Notes under the pieces: generated by a model | What the model was told of the DNA's origin: nothing | The model's input: the letters and a program-made list of their open reading frames with translations, nothing else | The model's database searches: none | Translations under genes and position numbers: made by a program | Assembly: GCF_014651775.1 (NCBI RefSeq) | Contig: NZ_BMXN01000029.1 | Coordinates: forward strand, 1 to 42,592 | DNA length: 42,592 bases | Direction of reading: 5' to 3' | DNA from: Vreelandella hamiltonii | Lineage (GTDB): Bacteria > Pseudomonadota > Gammaproteobacteria > Pseudomonadales > Halomonadaceae | Part shown: piece after piece, positions 26,678-34,789 of the stretch | How the letters are laid out: every line of letters begins with the position of its first letter | Numbering within the stretch: position 1 is the first letter of the stretch

Positions 26678-28339
26678 ATGTTGCGAATCCTCCATTCGCT
26701 GCCCCGCACGCATAAATTGTTACTATTACCAGTGGCCACCATGGTCACTGTGCTGGGCGCACAAAAGCTGGTGACGACGTATAACGACCTGAATCAACCT
26801 CACACACCGCTGGAGAGCGTACTTGTTCCTCTCCCCAGCGACTCTGCTCCTGGTGTCCCCTCGCTGCGGCAAGAGCGAACGCCTGTTGCAGAAGCGATCG
26901 ATCGCGCCTCCCGCGCCCTCGACGCCACCCGTGACCATATTCCCCTCAGCGAATTGGCAGCAACCGAGATCGTCGACCTCGACGTGATCACCAGCGCCGA
27001 AGCCTCCATGGCCAGCGTGCCTCCCCTGGCCGTTGCGCTCGATGACGGCGCGCTGCACATGGCCGTGATCGTGGGCACTCTTGCAAGCGGCATGCTCAAT
27101 ACCGACCCGACCGTCGACATTGCTGATGCTACTTCCTACGAAGATTACGATATCGAGCTGTTCGACGATATTTCCTTTCTCGAGCGCGAGCTGGCCGCTG
27201 AAGAGCCCTTCGTGCCCGAGTGGCAGACGCATATCGTCGAGTCTGGTGAAACCTTTGCCGTGGTTGCTCAGAACGAGCTGGGGCTAGGCTACAGCGAAGT
27301 ACTGGCGCTGCTGGAAGACATGCCCGACCAGCGCCTGCTGACCAACTGGCGCGCCGGCAACAGCTTCGATTACCAGCTGGATGAAGAAGGCCGACTGCTG
27401 TCGCTGCGCATGATGCGCAACACCCGCGACGGCATTTTGCTGGAACGAGACAGCGAACACTTTGCTATCACCACCATCGAACGCCAGGGCGAGCCGGTAC
27501 AGCGGCTTTACGCGGGTAGCGTGAGCGGCAGCTTTGCACGCTCTGCCCAGGCTACCGGCCTGAGCAGCAGCTCGGTCACCGAGCTGACCCGCCTGTTGGA
27601 GAAGAAACTCGATTTCCGTCGCGACAGCCGCCGGGGGGATCAGTTTCAGGTATTGGTCGAGTCTGACATGATCGATGGCGAAACGCTGGATTCACGGGTG
27701 CTGGCGGTCAAATATGACGGCGAGCGCATGGATCTGACCGTGGTGCGCAACCCTTCCGACGACAACTTCTACACCCCGGAAGGCAACAGCCTGGACCCGG
27801 CCTTTGCCCGTCGCCCGTTCGAAGGCAACTATCGCCTGAGCTCTCACTTCAACCCGCGCCGCCTTCACCCGGTGACAGGGCGGGTCAGCCCGCATAACGG
27901 CACCGACTTTGCGATGCCGATCGGCACGCCGATCATCGCGCCTGCCAACGGCCGCGTGGAGCGCGTGGGCAATCACCATGCGGCAGGACGCTATATCGTG
28001 ATTCGCCATGATAACGGCTACCGCACGCGCTACCTGCACCTTTCGCAGCCGATGGTGAGCCAGGGCCAGCGTGTCGACATGGGTGAGCGCATTGCCCTGT
28101 CCGGCAATACGGGCCGCAGTACCGGCCCTCACCTGCATTATGAGGTCATCGTCAACAATACGCCGGTCAACGCCATGACCGTCGAGCTGCCTGAGAACAC
28201 CAGCCTGAGTGGCGATACCCTGATCGCCTTCCAGCGCCAGGCAGAACCGGTATTGGCAGCACTGGAGAGTGGCGAGACCGGCACCATCAGCGTGGCTAGC
28301 AATCAGAGCAGTGACGACGATAGCGACACCGTTCAGTAG
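26678..28339 (+). CDS. mepM: Murein DD-endopeptidase, MepM-like (M23)
   Basis: This 553-residue envelope protein resembles MepM (YebA), which cuts peptide crosslinks so new peptidoglycan can be inserted. An N-terminal signal anchor (THKLLLLPVATMVTVLGAQ, residues 11-29) puts the rest in the periplasm. A LysM-like segment is near 180-210 (HIVESGETFAVVAQ), and an OapA-like region follows. The M23 zinc site has H406 and D410 in HNGTDFAMP, and H485 and H487 in GPHLHYEV. The start at 26678 matches the start of MepM homologues; an earlier in-frame ATG at 26564 would add an odd AT-rich leader. The protein is longer than E. coli MepM (440), mainly through an acidic insert between residues 35 and 180. 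Confidence 0.92.
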   Translation: MLRILHSLPRTHKLLLLPVATMVTVLGAQKLVTTYNDLNQPHTPLESVLVPLPSDSAPGVPSLRQERTPVAEAIDRASRALDATRDHIPLSELAATEIVDLDVITSAEASMASVPPLAVALDDGALHMAVIVGTLASGMLNTDPTVDIADATSYEDYDIELFDDISFLERELAAEEPFVPEWQTHIVESGETFAVVAQNELGLGYSEVLALLEDMPDQRLLTNWRAGNSFDYQLDEEGRLLSLRMMRNTRDGILLERDSEHFAITTIERQGEPVQRLYAGSVSGSFARSAQATGLSSSSVTELTRLLEKKLDFRRDSRRGDQFQVLVESDMIDGETLDSRVLAVKYDGERMDLTVVRNPSDDNFYTPEGNSLDPAFARRPFEGNYRLSSHFNPRRLHPVTGRVSPHNGTDFAMPIGTPIIAPANGRVERVGNHHAAGRYIVIRHDNGYRTRYLHLSQPMVSQGQRVDMGERIALSGNTGRSTGPHLHYEVIVNNTPVNAMTVELPENTSLSGDTLIAFQRQAEPVLAALESGETGTISVASNQSSDDDSDTVQ

Positions 28340-28381
28340 TTCTTTCTTTCGTAGCTCTTTGACTCACCGTGTTAAGCCGTT

Positions 28382-28411
28382 CGACAGGCCGCCCCAAGGG
28401 GCGGCCTGTCG
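28382..28411. terminator. Perfect hairpin between convergent mepM and L,D-transpeptidase genes
   Basis: CGACAGGCCGCCCC (28382-28395) and GGGGCGGCCTGTCG (28398-28411) form a 14-bp perfect stem; in practice the loop is CAAG. No T-run follows on either side. Its place between two convergent genes suggests it marks or protects both 3' ends. Confidence 0.65.
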
Positions 28412-28437
28412 CTTATGTAGCATACGTGGAAGGGGGA

Positions 28438-29747
28438 TCAGGCGTCGCGAGCGGAGAGCGCCGATAGCAGGGCCGGGTCTCGGCGGTAGATATCATCTCG
28501 AAACTCTACCTCCCCCTGGGGGTTGGGCCAGGCGGTGAGGTAATGCAGCGCCACGGGAATGCGCTGAGGCAGGTTGACGTTCTGATCGCTGCGCCCACTG
28601 TTCATCAGCGCATTGAGCTGATGACGACTGCCGCTGTCCTGTAGCAGCATCTGGGCGAACTCCGCCACGCCTTCCACCCTGACGCAGCCAGAACTCAACG
28701 CCCGTTGATCCCGCTGAAACAAGCCGCGTGCCGGCGTGTCGTGCAGATAAATCATGTCGTTATTGGGAAAGCGTACCACGACCCTCCCGAGAGGGTTACG
28801 GCTACCCGCCACCTGACGCAGCATGACGCCTCCAGGGCGCTGCCAATCGATGCTCTGGGCATCCAGCGCTTCTCCTGAGGGGCTCAACACCTGGATGTTC
28901 TGCTGGGCCAGATAACCGATATCCTCACGTACCCGTGGCAACACGTCTTCCCGCATGATGGTAGGCGGTATGGTCCAGCTGGGGTTGATGGTCAGATGAC
29001 TGATCGTGGAGTGAATGACCGGCGTTTCACGACGCGGTGTGCCCACGACCACTCGCGCATCCCACTGCTGACCGTCAGGCCGCAAGTAATGCAGCCGGTA
29101 GCCCGCAATATCGACCCACACCCGAGGCTCGCGCTGCAAGGAGGGGCGTATCCAGCGCGCACGTTCCAGGTTGACCCGCAACTGATCGACCCGTGAAGCC
29201 ACCGGCATGTTCAGCGCCAGCCGGGTACGCTCCCCCACGACACCATCTTCCTGCAACTGGTGGCGGCGCTGAAAATGCTTCACTGCTTGCACCAGGGTGT
29301 CATCGAACAGCTGCTGGTCACGCTGCGCCCCCTGCACGCCAATCATCGGGTAGGCGCCGCTGTCGGCTCCCAACAGCCCCGAGGCACCCCACAGGGTCAG
29401 TCGTTGGCGCAGCGTGACCACATCCGGGTCTCGGTCGCCGGGGCGCAGCGAAACCTCTCTGCCGGGCAGGTAAGGCACGCTGCCTTGCTCAGCCAAGTGA
29501 CGGTAGGTGCTCAATGCCTGACGAAGCTGGGCGTACTCGGGTGAGCTGGGCCGGGCCATGGCCAGCGCCGACTCGACATCGTGGCGCTCCACGGCGCTCA
29601 GTACCCGAGGCAGCGCATAACTGCGCTCTGGGCGCGAGGCATCCCAGGGGGAGCAGGCTCCGCTGCCACCGCCAGCAAGGGGCCGGGCAGGACAAGGCCA
29701 AGCAGAGCGCCTATCGCCCATTGTCTTAGTCGCGGATGATCGTTCAT
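28438..29747 (-). CDS. L,D-transpeptidase (YcbB/LdtD type) with an apparent frameshift
   Basis: This enzyme would form 3-3 crosslinks in peptidoglycan. The ATG at 29747 follows AAGGAGAGGCG and opens a good signal peptide (RQWAIGALLGLVLPGPLLA, ending near VAAEPAPP). This frame reaches a stop about 50 bases later. The rest of the protein (402 residues to 28438) is in another frame. Adding one C to the five-base run at 29647-29651 joins them exactly, as AAEPAPPWDASRPERSYALP, to give 436 residues. The body has a peptidoglycan-binding segment (VKHFQRRHQLQEDGVVGERT) and a YkuD catalytic domain with the cysteine of SSGCVRVEG at codon 28684-28686. The domain order fits LdtD, although it is shorter than the E. 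coli protein (615). Either a sequencing error or a true frameshift would explain this. Confidence 0.85.
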
Positions 29748-29917
29748 CGCCTCTCCTTGCGTTATGATGCAGCGCTGTACGGCGCTGATGCCCAATGATA
29801 TCGGCAGTTCCCATTACCGACCGAATAGCCTGACGCTCCCTTTCAGCATAGCTGCTTGCGCCTGTTCGTGGTCGTTTCTGGTGGGGGCTTATCGCACTTT
29901 TGGCAGGATGACACTCG

Positions 29918-30673
29918 ATGCTCTCACGCTTGTATACCCGTTTCCGCTCTGATACCCCCCGTTTTTTGACCCTGATGACCGCCACGAGCCTGTTACTTGG
30001 CGCTTCTCCACTCCAGGCTGCCAGCTTTTATACCCAGGTCTCTTCCCAGCCCCCCATCGGCGTGTCGCCCCTTCATCATCAGTTGCAACAACTGGCGCCT
30101 GGCGCCTCCGGTGAGGCGCTCCGCCTGGCCGCACAAGCCATCGCTTGTGCCGACCCCTACGCCGAGCGCCTGGCCGTCATCGACTACTCGCTGCCCTCCA
30201 CGGAGCCTCGCTTGTGGGTCTTCGACCTGCACCAGCACGCCTTGCTGTTCGAAGAGCTGGTGTCCCATGGCCGAGGGTCGGGTGATGCCGTGGCAGAAGT
30301 GTTTTCGAACGTCCCGGAAAGCTTTCAATCCAGCATTGGGCTGTTTCGCACCATGAACAGCTATTACGGGCGCAATGGCTACTCGCTGCGCCTGGAGGGC
30401 CTGGAGCCAGAGGTGAACGACCTCGCTTTCCAACGCGCGATCGTGATTCACGGGGCAGAGTATGTGAGCGAAGAGTTCATAGCCCAGACGGGACGACTCG
30501 GGCGTAGCCATGGCTGCCCTGCCGTTCGCGAAGACATCACCTACCCGCTTATCGACAGCCTCAAGGAAGAGCAGTACGTATTTGCCTACTATCCCGATGA
30601 AGAGTGGCTGGCGACCTCTTCCTTCCTGCGCTGCGGCCAAGATGACCACCTGCAGCTCGCACAGATGAGATAA
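29918..30673 (+). CDS. Exported L,D-transpeptidase-like protein (YkuD_2 family)
   Basis: This 251-residue protein has a signal peptide (hydrophobic residues 16-30, likely cleavage after LQA near residue 34). The mature part is an L,D-transpeptidase catalytic-like domain of the YkuD_2 type. Its active-site segments are AIVIHGAEYV around residue 170 and GRSHGCPAV with C200. GLFRTMNSYYGRNGYSLRLEGLE is characteristic of this subfamily. Function is less well known than for classical L,D-transpeptidases; hydrolysis or transpeptidation of peptidoglycan stems is expected. It is divergent from the LdtD-like gene, with a shared 170-base upstream region. The ribosome site is weak. Confidence 0.85.
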   Translation: MLSRLYTRFRSDTPRFLTLMTATSLLLGASPLQAASFYTQVSSQPPIGVSPLHHQLQQLAPGASGEALRLAAQAIACADPYAERLAVIDYSLPSTEPRLWVFDLHQHALLFEELVSHGRGSGDAVAEVFSNVPESFQSSIGLFRTMNSYYGRNGYSLRLEGLEPEVNDLAFQRAIVIHGAEYVSEEFIAQTGRLGRSHGCPAVREDITYPLIDSLKEEQYVFAYYPDEEWLATSSFLRCGQDDHLQLAQMR

Positions 30674-30820
30674 CCCGTTACGGCCAGACGACCCGCTTAC
30701 TCCTTTATGGCGCCTAAAGCGTGATTTTCATCGCGAGACACGCTTTTTCCCAGGCAAACAGGCCATCTCCTGCAATAATTTGATACAAAAGATCACAAAC
30801 CATTGCACGGCAGGTGTCTC

Positions 30821-31921
30821 ATGTTTGCCTTCATGCACCCTTACCAAACCATCCGTCGTCTGGAACAGGAAAACGCCGCCCTGCGGGCCGAGCTGGCCAT
30901 TGCTCGCAGTGCTCAAAGCTGCCGCACCCTCAGCTTGATGACGCCTTTCGAAGCCATCAGCCTGCTGCAAACCAAAGGGGCTCGCATGCTGGAGTCTCTC
31001 AGCAAAGGGGCTGCCGATCATGCTCAACAGCTCGCCAGTGAGCGAGCCACGCTGAACGATATGTTCGAGCAGCTTCATGTGGCCGAACAGACAACCCAGA
31101 CACTGCACCAACAGCGGCAACGCCTGGCGCAGGCCGATGCGCATTATGCCGCGCCGTTTGCCAGCGAAGCCGCACTCCAGTCCCTGCGCAAGATTGCGGT
31201 GGAACTGGCGCGCAGCGCTGGTCATGCTCATGCTCTATCGGTCAACGCCTCACTGGAAGCAGCCCATCACCCTGCCTCAACGCAGCCAACGCCGGTATGG
31301 CCGGTGATTGCTCAGGACATACAGCATATCTCCGAGCAAACTCAGCGGCTTGCCCAGCAGTTGGAGCAATGGCTGGAACAGGCAGGCCACAGCCTGAAAG
31401 AGGACGCCCGAGTACTTGCCCATCAGCGGGAAGTGGCCAATGCCCTGGCCTGCACGGCCGACACAGCCGAGCGTGTGATTACACAGCTCAGTGACCGTGC
31501 TCGGCATCTCTATAAAGTCATACATCACGGCACCACCACGGCTTGTCTGGAGGCCGCCAAGCTGGAACACGCCGTCTGGAAAAGTCATATCTACCATCAA
31601 CTGCTGTCAGCCAATGTCGATGAACACCCGAGCGACCACCAGCACTGCGCCCTGGGCTGCTGGTACTTTACGGGCGAAGGCCAGCGCTATCAGCGGATGG
31701 ACGCCTACCGCGCCTTGGCCGTCCCGCACCGGCGCTTCCACGAAAGCGGCCTGGAAGCACTGCGGCTGGCCAGGCAGGGAGACCACACGGGACAGTTGGC
31801 CGCTCTGGCCCTCATGGAAGAAGCGAGTATCACGTTGGCCGAACAGCTGGATCGGCTCATGGAAGAAGCGGTCTATGACACGCCCTTGCCCTCCCCTACG
31901 CCATTGACGGGAATGCCATAA
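30821..31921 (+). CDS. Soluble CZB-domain protein with a degenerate chemoreceptor core
   Basis: This 366-residue protein has no membrane segment. Residues 1-30 and 45-130 are coiled coil (QTIRRLEQENAALRAELAIA). Around residue 140, AHALSVNASLEAA mirrors the hairpin tip of chemoreceptors ([12 protein letters not shown] in the MCP gene of this window), but the conserved [12 protein letters not shown] part is replaced by HHPASTQPTPVWPVIAQ. The C-terminus is a CZB zinc-binding domain: H in LEHAVWKSHIY near 250, the cysteine motif CALGCWYF near 276 and HRRFHESG near 303. CZB domains sense zinc or hypochlorite in other receptors. It may thus be a cytoplasmic zinc or oxidant sensor that no longer couples to CheA in the usual way. 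The start at 30821 follows AGGTG. Confidence 0.8.
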   Translation: MFAFMHPYQTIRRLEQENAALRAELAIARSAQSCRTLSLMTPFEAISLLQTKGARMLESLSKGAADHAQQLASERATLNDMFEQLHVAEQTTQTLHQQRQRLAQADAHYAAPFASEAALQSLRKIAVELARSAGHAHALSVNASLEAAHHPASTQPTPVWPVIAQDIQHISEQTQRLAQQLEQWLEQAGHSLKEDARVLAHQREVANALACTADTAERVITQLSDRARHLYKVIHHGTTTACLEAAKLEHAVWKSHIYHQLLSANVDEHPSDHQHCALGCWYFTGEGQRYQRMDAYRALAVPHRRFHESGLEALRLARQGDHTGQLAALALMEEASITLAEQLDRLMEEAVYDTPLPSPTPLTGMP

Positions 31922-32010
31922 CCGATACCAGCGTGGATAGCCAGGCTACCGAACGTGCTCATTTATGCCATGCTTAGGGGCAGGTTATTAGCCACTATGG
32001 GAAGGATCAC

Positions 32011-33030
32011 ATGGCATCAGCAAAAAAGCTCGACCTGGCGCTTCAAGGCGGCGGTGCTCACGGCGCTTATACATGGGGCGTGCTGGACCGACTACTCGAA
32101 GATGACCGAATCGACATCGAGGGCATCAGCGGCACCAGCGCGGGGGCCATGAACGGCGTCGTCATGGCCGACGCGCTGACTCGGGGCGGCAAGGAGACGG
32201 CTCGGCAAGCGTTGCGAGATTTCTGGAAAGCCGTCAGCCGAGCCGGCATGGCGAGCCCCATCCGCCGCTCCCCCATGGACGTACTGACCGGCAACTGGAG
32301 CCTGGATAATTCACCGGGCTATGTCGCCATGGACCTGATGACCCGCCTGGTATCCCCTTATCAGCTCAATCCGCTGAACCTGAACCCCTTGCGAGACATC
32401 GTGGCGTCGCATATCGACTTCGACCGTGTGCGCCAGTGCGACCAGCTGAAACTCTTCGTCGCGGCGACCAACGTCCGTACCGGCAAGCAGCGCGTGTTTC
32501 GTCGTGAAGAGATGAGCGTCGATGCCGTCATGGCGTCGGCATGCCTGCCGTTCATGTTCCAGGCCGTCGAAATAGACGGCGAAGCCTTTTGGGATGGCGG
32601 CTACATGGGTAACCCTGCGCTGTTTCCCTTGATGGAAGAGTGCAGTGCCCGGGACATCCTGCTGGTACAAATCAACCCCATCCGCCGTGACGAGCTGCCC
32701 ACCACGGCCTCAGCCATCATGAACCGGCTGAACGAGATCACCTTCAACGCGGCGCTGATCAAGGAAGTCCGCATGATTGCCCTGCTCAAGCATGCACTGG
32801 AGGAGCAAGGCATCGAAAACTGCTACCAGCAGGCTCTGTTTCATCGCATCAGTGGCGACAAGGCACTGGAGAGCCTGTCGGTATCCAGTAAGCTCAATGC
32901 CGAATGGCCGTTCCTGTGCCACCTGTTCGACCAGGGCAAAGCGGCTGCAGAGCTATGGCTCAACGAGCACTTCGAGGCGATTGGTGAGCGCTCGACGCTG
33001 GATATCGACGCCGTGTACCTGCATGGCTAG
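32011..33030 (+). CDS. Patatin-like phospholipase/esterase
   Basis: This 339-residue cytoplasmic patatin-family hydrolase has an oxyanion loop QGGGAHGAYTWGVL at residues 12-25. The nucleophile is S43 in GISGTSAGAMNG, and the catalytic aspartate is D195 in FWDGGYMGNP. No signal peptide or membrane segment is seen, so it is a soluble or peripheral acylhydrolase. The ribosome site is GGGAAGGA. Substrate could be phospholipid or another ester. It sits between the CZB protein and the nitrate genes with no clear functional link. Two competing hairpins follow its stop (33060-33110). Confidence 0.92.
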   Translation: MASAKKLDLALQGGGAHGAYTWGVLDRLLEDDRIDIEGISGTSAGAMNGVVMADALTRGGKETARQALRDFWKAVSRAGMASPIRRSPMDVLTGNWSLDNSPGYVAMDLMTRLVSPYQLNPLNLNPLRDIVASHIDFDRVRQCDQLKLFVAATNVRTGKQRVFRREEMSVDAVMASACLPFMFQAVEIDGEAFWDGGYMGNPALFPLMEECSARDILLVQINPIRRDELPTTASAIMNRLNEITFNAALIKEVRMIALLKHALEEQGIENCYQQALFHRISGDKALESLSVSSKLNAEWPFLCHLFDQGKAAAELWLNEHFEAIGERSTLDIDAVYLHG

Positions 33031-33059
33031 TCCTTCAAGAGCAGGCACCCTCTGATATT

Positions 33060-33110
33060 GCGCCAACTTGGCGCACTCGACTCGGCGCTACTGCCCCAAT
33101 CGAGTGCGCC
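33060..33110 (+). terminator. Mutually exclusive hairpins after the patatin gene
   Basis: GCGCCAA/TTGGCGC (33060-33074) and GGCGCACTCGA/TCGAGTGCGCC (33070-33080 and 33100-33110) share bases 33070-33074, so only one can form. The second is an 11-bp perfect stem with a 19-base loop. No T-run follows; termination would be Rho-dependent or the stems may only protect the 3' end. Confidence 0.45.
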
Positions 33111-33163
33111 CCTGCTCACTCCCCTTGGCACCACACCCCCAGCGCACCCATCGTTATTCATTA

Positions 33164-33176
33164 AATCAATGTTTTA
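33164..33176 (+). promoter_or_regulatory. IHF binding site upstream of the narK promoter
   Basis: AATCAATGTTTTA matches the IHF consensus WATCAANNNNTTR at every defined position. It lies about 18 bases before the -24 element, where IHF commonly bends DNA to bring an enhancer-bound activator to sigma-54 polymerase. Confidence 0.7.
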
Positions 33177-33194
33177 TATTTAAAAAATGGCTAG

Positions 33195-33210
33195 TGGCGA
33201 ATTATTTGCT
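33195..33210 (+). promoter_or_regulatory. Sigma-54 promoter of narK
   Basis: TGGC (33195-33198), seven bases, then TTGCT (33206-33210) place GG and GC exactly ten bases apart, as in -24/-12 promoters. The AC usually following TGGC is GA here. Expected start near 33221. Two GCACC half-sites (33129-33133 and 33144-33148) upstream could be parts of activator sites but are not a clear NtrC palindrome. Confidence 0.72.
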
Positions 33211-33273
33211 TGGTGATTTCCAGTGTTATAGGCGTGGACCAGGCCCAGCCGGGTACGAGTGCGTCGAACCTGA

Positions 33274-33289
33274 CCTTCAACGATGAAGG
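33274..33289 (+). promoter_or_regulatory. Hexaloop hairpin in the narK leader
   Basis: CCTTC-AACGAT-GAAGG is a 5-bp stem whose six-base loop has A at position 1 and G at position 4, the pattern ANTAR proteins recognise. ANTAR targets usually have two such hairpins; a second was not found in the leader. It is reported as a possible half-target. Confidence 0.35.
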
Positions 33290-33363
33290 CATGTTCCCGT
33301 CTCTGTGCAGTGCCCTTGGCGTTGTGCGTTGACGAACTCGTTCCATGCTACCCGAGGCCACCC

Positions 33364-34716
33364 ATGAACATCCGCCACAAAGCCAACCGTATTCGGCTGC
33401 TCGATTTCTCCACGCCACAGATGCGGGCATTCCACATGTCCTGGTTTGCCTTTCATATCTGTTTTTTTGGCTGGTTCGGCATCGCCCCGCTGATGGCTGT
33501 CGTACGTGAAGACCTGTCTCTTACGCAAACCCAAATCGGCAACACCATCATTGCTTCCGTGGCGATCACCGTGGTGGTCAGGCTGCTGATCGGGGTGCTC
33601 TGCGACCGCATCGGGCCGCGCAAGACCTATACGGGACTGCTGCTGTTGGGCTCCATTCCCGTCATGGGGATCAGCCTGGCCAACAGCTTTGAAACCTTTC
33701 TGCTGGCTCGTCTGGCCATTGGCGCCATTGGTGCGTCTTTCGTGATCACCCAGTACCACACCACCATGATGTTCGCCCCCAATGTGGTGGGCACCGCGAA
33801 TGCCACCAGCGCCGGATGGGGTAACCTGGGGGGCGGTACGACGCAAATCCTGATGCCACTCATCTTCTCCGGAATACTCATGCTGGGCGTCAACGAAGCG
33901 CTGGGCTGGCGGCTTGCCATGCTGGTACCAGGGGTCGTGCTGTTTTTGACGGGTATCGCCTATTGGTACTTTACCCAGGATGCCCCGGATGGCAATTTCA
34001 GCGAGTTGCGTGCTCGTGGAGAGCTACCGGAAGCCAGCGGCGAGTATGGCGCAGCGCAGAGCTTCATGGCTGCCGCCAAGGATATTCGTGTCTGGGCGCT
34101 GTTTGTAGTGTACGGGCTCTGCTTCGGAGTAGAGCTGACTATCAACAACATCGCCGCCATCTATTTTTTCGATACCTTTGATCTCACTCTGGCCACGGCG
34201 GGGCTCATTGCAGGCCTGTTCGGGCTGATGAATATCTTTGCCCGCACTCTGGGCGGCGTCTTTTCCGACCTGTTCGCCAAACAGGCGGGCCTCAAGGGGC
34301 GTGTGCGCTGGCTCTTCATTGCTCTGATCTGCGAAGGCATTGCGCTGATTGCGTTTTCGCAGATGCACGTGCTCAGCATGGCGATTGGCATCATGCTGGT
34401 GTTCAGCCTGTTCGTGCAGATGGCGGAAGGTGCCACTTACGGGGTCGTCCCCTTCATCAACAAGAAGGCGCTGGGAGCCGTGGCCGGTATCGTTGGTGCC
34501 GGGGGCAACATTGGTGCCGTCTCCGCCGCGTTCTTGTTTCGTAATGAAAGCCTCAGCTACCAGCAAGGGCTCTTTTATCTGGGCATTACCGTACTGCTGC
34601 TGGCTTCTTGCGTGTTGGTGGTACGCTTCAGCGATGCCACCGAGGCCGAGGAAGCCAAGGCCTACCGTGAGGCCGCCGGTGATCGTCATGAACAGGGCGC
34701 TCTCTCTTTACGCTAG
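33364..34716 (+). CDS. narK: Nitrate/nitrite transporter, NNP family (NarK-like)
   Basis: This 450-residue major-facilitator transporter of the nitrate/nitrite porter family has about 12 hydrophobic segments. The nitrate signatures SAGWGNLGGGTTQ near residue 150 and GIVGAGGNIGAVSAA near 375 are both present. R in VVRLLIGVLCDRIGPRK and the arginine around KGRVRWLF are in positions typical of anion contacts. The start at 33364 follows CGAGG; an upstream in-frame ATG at 33283 lies in the leader. With a NIT-ANTAR regulator downstream and a sigma-54 promoter upstream, an assimilatory uptake role (NasA-like) is more likely than respiratory exchange. No nitrate reductase gene is in the window. Confidence 0.92.
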   Translation: MNIRHKANRIRLLDFSTPQMRAFHMSWFAFHICFFGWFGIAPLMAVVREDLSLTQTQIGNTIIASVAITVVVRLLIGVLCDRIGPRKTYTGLLLLGSIPVMGISLANSFETFLLARLAIGAIGASFVITQYHTTMMFAPNVVGTANATSAGWGNLGGGTTQILMPLIFSGILMLGVNEALGWRLAMLVPGVVLFLTGIAYWYFTQDAPDGNFSELRARGELPEASGEYGAAQSFMAAAKDIRVWALFVVYGLCFGVELTINNIAAIYFFDTFDLTLATAGLIAGLFGLMNIFARTLGGVFSDLFAKQAGLKGRVRWLFIALICEGIALIAFSQMHVLSMAIGIMLVFSLFVQMAEGATYGVVPFINKKALGAVAGIVGAGGNIGAVSAAFLFRNESLSYQQGLFYLGITVLLLASCVLVVRFSDATEAEEAKAYREAAGDRHEQGALSLR

Positions 34717-34726
34717 CAGTTAAGCA

Positions 34727-34763
34727 GGCGCGTCTCTGGTCATCCAGTGAGGCGCCGTCTTTT
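34727..34763 (+). terminator. Terminator-like hairpin between narK and the NIT-ANTAR gene
   Basis: GGCGCGTCTCTGG (34727-34739) pairs with CCAGTGAGGCGCC (34744-34756) around TCAT, with 11 of 13 pairs. GTCTTTT follows (34757-34763). A competing stem between CGCC (34753-34756) and GGCG (34766-34769) could disrupt it. It lies 26 bases before the regulator gene, so read-through would set regulator level. Confidence 0.6.
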
Positions 34764-34789
34764 CAGGCGGCGAGTAACAAGGAACTACT

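Larger units (their letters stand above)
33031..33363. other. Intergenic region upstream of narK
   Basis: These 333 bases hold no gene. In order they contain two overlapping hairpins at the patatin 3' end (33060-33110), an AT-rich stretch with a consensus IHF site (33164-33176), a sigma-54 promoter (33195-33210), and a leader of about 140 bases before narK with a small A1/G4 hexaloop hairpin (33274-33289). Confidence 0.75.

Noticed and set aside
33221..33363. A full two-hairpin ANTAR target in the narK leader
   Set aside because: Only one hexaloop with A1 and G4 had a sound stem; the other A-N-N-G sites gave mismatched stems.
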